Source of the DNA: Pelagophyceae sp. CCMP2097
Taxonomy: Eukaryota > Sar > Pelagophyceae
Length of the DNA stretch: 10,866 bases
NCBI GenBank assembly: GCA_026770575.1
Contig: MU658093.1
Span: 2,637-13,502, forward strand
Direction of reading: 5' to 3'
Of the stretch, positions 6,320-10,866 are shown piece by piece (position 1 is the first letter of the stretch; every line of letters starts with the position of its first letter). Made by a program: the position numbers and the translations under genes. The notes below the pieces were generated by a model. It worked only from the letters and a program-made list of their open reading frames with translations. It did no database searches and was not told the DNA's origin.

Positions 6320-6863
6320 TGACAAAGAGTCCACCAGAGTTGAAGTAGATTTCCATCGGAAAAGGGGACGCCGAGCATACCTGGCGGAAGGAGGAAGTCA
6401 GAAGAGGGCGCGGTACTACGACACAAAGGACTCTACGCCACTCTCGAGGCTCCTTGTCACTGCACGTCGGCCCAGACTCTCGAAGAACCCCGAAAATGAA
6501 TTCAACGAATTTTGGGGGATATTCAAATCCTTCAACCCCACCGACCAGCAGCGACGCCCAGAGAGGAGCATCGGCGGGGACCCGATGCGACGCGGAGAGG
6601 CAGCAATGGGCCGACGGAGAAAAAAGAAGCAGAACAAGGACGGTCCCGGGCTTTGCAGCTCCCCGCAACCAAAGAACAAAGTGCTCTCAAATCCGGGCAC
6701 TGGGAGCGTCCCAGGTGGGTTGGGATACACAACTACAAGGAGACGATGCTCTCAAGGACGCCGCATGATAGAATCATCAAGGAGTGAGGGAGCCTCCCTC
6801 TACTCCCGGCCACAGCGTTTCGAAGGAAATCCAAGAACGAAGAAGAATGGCCGGAGCATATAA
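6264..6863 (+). other. Unusually open region, candidate small basic protein(s)
   Basis: One plus-strand frame is open for 199 codons to TAA at 6861-6863, but it has no ATG before 6585. It includes ENEFNEFWGIFKSFNPTDQQ and then a strongly basic part (GRRRKKKQNKD). From ATG at 6585 only 92 residues would be made. The other two plus frames are also open over 6512-6768: one from ATG at 6496 (MNSTNFGGYSNPSTPPTSSD), the other ending at 6787 with RWVGIHNYKETMLSRTPHDR. G+C is clearly lower here than in the membrane protein gene, which makes long open frames less expected by chance. I cannot choose the coding frame. A decayed gene with frameshifts, or exons in different frames, is possible. Confidence 0.25.
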
Positions 6864-6937
6864 GTAACGAAGACGAACGTGCGCGGCGCGGCGGTAACCG
6901 TTGACAGCGCACGCGATGGTGATGACGCCACCCATCG

Positions 6938-7262
6938 TCAAAGTTCGATGATCAAGTCTTGTGGAAGTAAAGTATACATGGACTTGACGTCGCGTGTCCT
7001 CAAGCGAAGCAAAGTGAAGTCAATGACACCCTGCGCCAGCAGCCGGTTGAGCAGGTCCAAATGCTGCCCGGCGAGGCATCTCGACAGCGGCGTGATTGCG
7101 AGCTTGGCGCCTTCAAAGATCGGTCGGAACGCTAAGGGCCGCTTGAGGAACTTAACCGTAAAGTACAACGCCGCAATCCAGTCGATTGGTAGGTCCCGGC
7201 CCGCCGTAGGCCCCACAGAAACGCCGGCCGCATCAACAAGGCCAGACGCGGCGGGCAGGCCG
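6938..7262 (-). pseudogene. Ankyrin-repeat-like coding fragment
   Basis: On the minus strand an open frame runs from a stop near 7265 to TGA at 6940-6938. It begins LPAASGLVDAAGVSVGPTAG, then a 32-residue segment starting DLPIDWIAALYFTVKFLKRP and ending IFEGAKL. Next come AITPLSRCLAGQHLDLLNRL, LAQGVIDF and the C-terminal DVKSMYTLLPQDLIIEL. The spacing and the TPLSxxLAxxxxDLLNRLLAxGV pattern resemble ankyrin repeats, which mediate protein-protein contacts. There is no ATG at the start. The frame is closed by TAA upstream, where a different frame takes over from the neighbouring minus-strand ORF. It is probably the 3' part of a decayed gene. Codon choice looks coding; the ankyrin call is by eye and tentative. 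Confidence 0.4.
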
Positions 7263-7277
7263 GAGCGTTAGGTGAAT

Positions 7278-7724
7278 CTATGGTCCCCAGCAAAGGAAAA
7301 CGAGTTTGAGCTGCCAAAACCGCTCTGCAGCCAGCAGCGCCGGCCGCGGCGGAGACACCGAGAGGATGGGCGCGTCGTCGAAGACGCTCGGCGCCTCGCC
7401 CCCAAAGACGTCGGCGGTTAGCGCGGCGCGAGCGGGAGCAAGAAGAAGCGCGGAGTTCGGCGGCCGTCGCGCCGCGTACACGTCTCGCATGATCGACTGA
7501 CGAACACGCCGGTCGCGGTTCTTGCACATCACGGCCAGGGGAAGCCCGACACGACGCGCACCGTGGACGAGCAGGGCGTGGAAGTTCAACAGAAAACAGA
7601 AAACAGCAAACATAATCTGGAGAAAAAAAATTAGAATCCGAAGCTCCGGTTTATTACAAGAGCGCGCCGGAGGCACACGAAGGACCCGACTTCGAGCGGA
7701 GGATACAGACAAATCCAATTGCAA
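7278..7724 (-). pseudogene. Minus-strand coding region carrying copy 3 of the repeated module, probably the 5' part of the decayed gene
   Basis: The minus-strand frame ends at TAG (7280-7278). Its convincing part starts about 7625 with MFAVFCFLLNFHALLVHGAR, continues RVGLPLAVMCKNRDRRVRQS and then IMRDVYAARRPPNSALLLAP. It goes on to a part ending PILSVSPPRPALLAAERFWQ. G/C-ending codons predominate throughout. Residues from 7533 to 7589 are copy 3 of the module shared with 2743 and 6263. The next minus-strand frame (6938-7262) could be its continuation, but no AG acceptor lies in the right place, so one or two small indels are needed, not an intron. The MITE at 7733 inserted just upstream of this frame and may have cut its 5' end. 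Function unknown; ankyrin-type protein if the two parts belong together. Confidence 0.4.
7533..7589 (-). repeat. Copy 3 of the 57-bp coding module (minus strand)
   Basis: Nineteen codons read LNFHALLVHGARRVGLPLA, aligned without gaps to the copies at 2743-2799 and 6263-6319. By hand, 38 of 57 bases match copy 1, most of them in the HALLVH core (CACGCCCTGCTCGTCCAC). This is the copy in the longest open frame and may represent the parent gene. Confidence 0.55.
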
Positions 7725-7732
7725 TGCCCACG

Positions 7733-8211
7733 TAGAATGAAAGGCAATTTAAGAACAGGCCAAGCGGAAAAAATTCAGCGGCCGGACGGCGACGACGATG
7801 GCGTGTTTTATGGTGTCAGAGGGCGCGTATGGGTCCCCTCCAGCCACCTGCAAATCATGGGGTCCATTGAGGTCCTCTGTGAGAACTTGAACACAGGCGA
7901 AACGAAGTCGGGTCTGTAGCTCCGAAAATAAACCGGCAATATAAGAACCTGCCGCTTAAGCGCCTCTGTGGCGTGTATACGTGCCAATACGCCAACCCAA
8001 TCTCTTAAATCGAATTGCGGAGCGTTGGGTCGCGACAGAGGCGCCGAGAACGCTCTGAAAAAACTAGTCTGTAGCTCTGAAAACAGTCTATAGCTCTGAA
8101 AACTAGTTCATGACCGCGCGCGGCGGCCCAAAAGGGCACGGACGCGCGCGTCGAAAATTTTCGCGTACGGTTCTTAAATTGCCAATGGTTCTTAAATTGC
8201 CTTTCATTCTA
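7733..8211. mobile_element. Non-autonomous Tc1/mariner-like MITE, 479 bp
   Basis: The first 24 bp (7733-7756) and the last 24 bp (8188-8211) are perfect inverted repeats, starting TAGAATGAAAGGCAATTTAA. If the outermost TA is the duplicated target, the element is GAATGAAAGG...CCTTTCATTC flanked by TA, the signature of Tc1/mariner superfamily insertions. The interior has no transposase. It contains a second copy of GGTTCTTAAATTGCC (8169-8183) beside the right end and three GTCTRTAGCTCYGAAAA units (about 7911, 8068 and 8087). It also has an inner inverted repeat GCGCCTCTGT (about 7959) and ACAGAGGCGC (about 8035). Perfect termini suggest recent mobility or mobilisation in trans. The right end lies against an AT-rich palindrome, AAATAATT-AA-AATTATTT (8211-8228). 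Confidence 0.88.
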
Positions 8212-8248
8212 AATAATTAAAATTATTTAACTTATCGCTGAATTTTGC

Positions 8249-8318
8249 GGCCGACCAGACTCGAACCTGTGACCACCTTCTTCTTCTATGATGATTCCAA
8301 TGAGGCTCCTGCCCGACC
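8249..8318 (-). tRNA. tRNA-like sequence, probably a SINE head or tRNA pseudogene
   Basis: On the minus strand, CAGGTTCGAGTCTG resembles a tRNA T-arm and polymerase III B box (GGTTCGANNCC). About 30 bases upstream, GAGCCTCATTGGAA resembles the A box/D-arm. The 70-nt span can pair six of seven bases at its ends (GGTCGGG with GTCGGCC). The T stem is imperfect and no proper anticodon stem is visible, because the middle is a purine-rich ATAGAAGAAGAAGG. A functional tRNA is therefore unlikely. A decayed tRNA or tRNA-derived SINE is the better reading. Confidence 0.3.
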
Positions 8319-8641
8319 TCCATTCCCAATTTTGGCGATCGCATCAACCACCAATCGTCGAATCGGCCGAGTTGCTGCCCTGAGGGAGAGTGAATCGGTT
8401 GGACAGGTAGGTCATTCTCACTGGTTCATTTCTCCGTGGTAGCGGGCCATCGGGGATAGCCACGCCACGCGCCGAGCGAAGTTGCGCATGAGTCCCTCTC
8501 TCTCTCCCTCTGTAATTTCGTGAAACCGTTCTCGGCACGTGCATGCAAAGACAACCGAGCGTGCGTCGTAACCGACCTGCTCGAGCAGTCTTGCCGGCGC
8601 TCCCCTCGCGCTCTTGGTCGATAAGGTTTTTTCTTGTCGTC
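8319..8641. other. Leader region before the Gag-like gene
   Basis: No gene recognised. There is a pyrimidine tract (TCCCTCTCTCTCTCCCTCTG, 8492-8511) and a short T run (TTTTTTCTTG, 8628-8637) just before the ATG at 8642. I looked for an LTR by comparing this region with the sequence after 10556 and saw no shared segment, so an LTR is not supported. Confidence 0.35.
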
Positions 8642-10302
8642 ATGACCAACACGCGCGCGCAAGCTGCCGCAGCAGACGTGGCGGCTGCACCGACTGGCAA
8701 GCCGGCAGCGGCGGCGGCGGCGCTTCGCCTTTCGTCAAACATCTCCGCGGCCAACGCAGCGTCGATTGCCCCCGCAGGGGGCCCCGCAGGGGGGCACCAG
8801 GCGCTGTAAGCGGACCGGCGGCAACGACGCCTCCGTCTTTGGCTACTAGCGGGAACGACGGCTATAACGGCCCCGCAGCGCTCTTTCCTCTGCCACCACC
8901 GGACCGCCGAGCCCCTAGAGGCGCCGCCCGCCGCGCTGCGAGCGTCGTTTTTCGCGATGAACCACGCGTTTATCTACGGCGCCTTGACGCTCCGCATCGA
9001 TAAGGACCCTGATTTGTTCACGCCCTACACGTTCTCCGACGAAACCGATGTCGTCTTCGGCTTCGCTTGCACCACCGGGGGCGCTTCAAACGAACGCACC
9101 GACCAAGTGCTCTGCGGCTTATCGCCCGCCGAGCTTGGCGTCGCGATTGCGAGCGTCGAAATCTTCGACTCGTGCGACAAGATCACCACGCACCTCATCT
9201 TCAACGGCGACCTCGAGTTCGACGCCGCCTACGACGCCTCCATCACCAGCGATGTCACAGTCGAGCCCCACTCTCTTGAAGCGCTTGCGCAGTCTTTGGC
9301 CGTCGTTTTCGCGGGTCACCGTGTGCTCCCGTATACCGTCGGCACTACTACCACGGCGGCGGCCCTCGCCGCGCGCCTCCGCAACCTGTTCAAGCAGCTC
9401 GAGCTCATGCGTCTGCGGGCGCGCGCCGCGGGCGAGCCTGCCATTGCTTCCGTCGACGCAGCTGCGGCCATCATCGCTCCGCGCGTCGACCACGCGACCT
9501 CTCTCGTCGCCGCACAGACCCCCGGCTCGTCAGTGCTCGGCAGCTTGCGCGGCGACGGTCGCACGGCGCTGCAAGAGTCGCCGCAGGACAACGTGGTCGT
9601 CCTGACGCTGAAGGCTTTGCAGGGCTCGCAGACGGCGTCGGGCACGACGCAGGCCATCATCTCGCAGATCGAGCTGGGCTACACCCACACCGAAGAACTC
9701 TCCTTGCTTAGCCCGCTAGCCATGATCCAAGCCTTCCGCGCGCTCTCCAGCGGCAAGCAGACGAGCCAACTCCTTTGGCACTCGGTCTTCATGGTGGTCT
9801 ACCGCGACATCGTGCGGTACTGCAAGCACATCACGAAGACGGAGGACCTCGCCTTCGCCTTTGGCATCGACATCACTGAAAACATGGTGCGCACCCTGGG
9901 CAACTTGCGCGTCGGCGAGACCTGGACTATCGAGCGCATCCAATCCGTCGTGTCGATCTTCGCGTGCATCGAGCGCCACTGCTTGGCGGGCATCTACGAC
10001 GGCATCGCTGCTTTCGTGAACATGCTCCTCCTCGAGGGCTCGGTCGACGTCTCTGCCATCGACGTCAACCTGGCCGGCGCGGCCATGACCAAGGCCATCG
10101 TGGAGCGCGCCTCGACCTGCGCTCATGCGCTCTCGCAGAACCGCCCGATCCCGCACACCGGCGACTTTCCACGCGGCGTCCGCGCTGCAGGCGGCCATGA
10201 CTTCGTTCGTGCCCGCAGACGTTCAAGGGCGCGGCGGCCTCGGCGCGGCAAGTCTTGCACGGCCTCTGCGCTCCCAAAGGCGGGACCTCACGAATTTACC
10301 CG

Positions 10303-10332
10303 CGGACGGACAGACAGACGGACAGACAGACA
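10303..10332. repeat. GGACAGAC microsatellite
   Basis: A short run of GGAC/AGAC tetramers (GGACGGACAGACAGACGGAC then AGACAGAC). In the Gag-like reading frame it encodes DGQTDGQTDK. It lies inside the C-terminal part of that protein and may have expanded within it. Confidence 0.8.
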
Positions 10333-10412
10333 AAATTGCCCCTGGTACTGGGACTTGGGAAATGGTTGACACTCCAAGATTCTGCAAAGGATTTTACTTT
10401 GGGGCAAACTTT

Positions 10413-10497
10413 GGGTTCAGTTCAGTCACAGAGGTTCAGCCCAAGGGTCAGTTCAGTTGCGGAGGTTCAGTCCAAGGGTCAGTTCAGTTGCGAGAAG
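10413..10497. repeat. 31-32-bp tandem repeat, about 2.7 copies
   Basis: Units start GGGTCAGTTCAGTTGCGGAG and end GTTCAGTCCAA. Unit 1 is 10413-10444 (32 bp), unit 2 10445-10475 (31 bp), unit 3 partial 10476-10497. The array begins directly after the FCKGFYFG motif, so it replaces or interrupts the expected end of the Gag-like protein. Confidence 0.85.
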
Positions 10498-10596
10498 GCG
10501 CGGCAGCACAGACCATCGAGCTCCAAACGAGACCCCTTGATAGGGGACGACACTGAAAATTGTAAAAAATGAAAATGGTCGGCGTCGACGGCCAGG

Positions 10597-10848
10597 TTGC
10601 GCCGGCCCGAAAGCGCTCGTCGACAGACAACCAACCAGCCAGTTTTCATCGACATTGTTCGTAAACTCATCGCGTGGCGAGAGCACAAAGGCGGATTTTT
10701 TAATATCTTGGGGCTGTTTGGCCGTTTTGGGGCCGCCGATGTGGCACGGGTTACCAGCAGCAACGCGAGCTTCGAGGACCGGCATTCTGCGGCGCAGAGC
10801 GAGAGCGCGGCGACATGGTCAGCGTTGACGTGCTCTGAATCAAACTAG
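10597..10848 (+). pseudogene. Possible coding fragment near the right edge
   Basis: The frame reads TTNQPVFIDIVRKLIAWREH, KGGFFNILGLFGRFGAADVA, RVTSSNASFEDRHSAAQSES and AATWSALTCSESN, ending at TAG 10846-10848. There is no ATG at its start. The order hydrophobic LFGRFGAADVARV then ATWSAL is loosely like an F-box, but the match is weak. A minus-strand frame over 10453-10785 is equally open (SPRDEFTNNVDENWLVGCLS), so the coding strand is uncertain. Probably the end of a broken gene. Confidence 0.22.
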
Positions 10849-10866
10849 TTTGGCCTTCAGGCAGGG

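Larger units (their letters stand above)
8642..10556 (+). pseudogene. Gag-like retroelement protein with three frame breaks
   Basis: ATG at 8642 opens an Ala-rich N-terminus (MTNTRAQAAAADVAAAPTGK). The frame breaks at a run of six G (8789-8794), continues as APGAVSGPAATTPPSLATSG, then GNDGYNGPAALFPLPPPD, and returns near 8900 to the first frame (PLEAPPAALRASFFAMNHAF). That frame stays open for 400 codons to about 10168. At TTT-C (10166-10169) coding moves to +1: HAASALQAAMTSFVPADVQG and onward to TPRFCKGFYFG, ending at TGA 10554-10556. The long middle part is helix-rich without membrane segments (KQTSQLLWHSVFMVVYRDIV, FGIDITENMVRTLGNLRVGE). An Ala/Pro-rich start, a helical body and a C-terminal Cys-containing FCKGF motif suggest a retrotransposon Gag cut off before its zinc knuckle. 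No protease, reverse transcriptase or integrase follows. Frame breaks may be decay or base-calling errors. The Gag call is inference. Confidence 0.45.

Noticed and set aside
8957..10369. Reading the 470-codon ORF as an intact gene ending at 10369
   Set aside because: After about 10168 this frame turns into Arg-rich low-complexity sequence, while the +1 frame continues sensibly. The N-terminal half also has coding sequence upstream of 8957.
8319..10866. LTR pair around the Gag-like gene
   Set aside because: No shared segment was found between the sequence before 8642 and after 10556 by eye, and no TG...CA ends with a target duplication were seen.

Overview
The window looks like nuclear DNA of a GC-rich eukaryote, most likely a unicellular alga or other protist. 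Three things point that way. Its one intact gene is interrupted by very short introns of 64 and 56 bp. There are no bacterial operons or ribosome binding sites. Most of the remaining sequence is repeats, a small inverted-repeat transposon and broken gene pieces. The lineage cannot be fixed from sequence alone; compact GC-rich algae such as pelagophytes or haptophytes would fit, but that is inference.

Layout. 1-432 has no convincing gene. 433-679 is a tandem array of alternating 37-bp units. 836-865 is a strong palindrome just upstream of the only convincing intact gene, a multi-pass membrane protein (943-2556, three exons, 497 residues). 2600-3400 holds a short conserved coding module and three GC-rich repeat copies. 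3410-4080 has little recognisable content. 4081-6043 is a repeat-dominated island in which small coding fragments sit between copies of a ~155-bp unit, a 14-bp minisatellite and a pair of 75-bp direct repeats. 6120-6870 holds a perfect hairpin and a stretch open in all three plus-strand frames. 6938-7724 is a decayed coding region on the minus strand, with ankyrin-like sequence in its 3' part. 7733-8211 is a complete non-autonomous transposon with 24-bp terminal inverted repeats and TA at both ends. 8249-8318 is tRNA-like on the minus strand. 8642-10556 is a long plus-strand coding region broken by three small frame changes, probably a retrotransposon Gag-like protein without its pol. 10597-10848 is one last possible coding fragment.

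Only the membrane protein gene reads cleanly from ATG to stop once its introns are removed. The rest is accessory DNA: mobile-element remnants, decayed genes and minisatellites. I see no evidence that the parts act together as one system. The most unusual points are a 57-bp protein-coding module present three times, a repeat unit split by an insertion carrying a gene fragment, the complete TA-flanked inverted-repeat element, and the orphan Gag-like gene. All family assignments come from reading motifs by eye.
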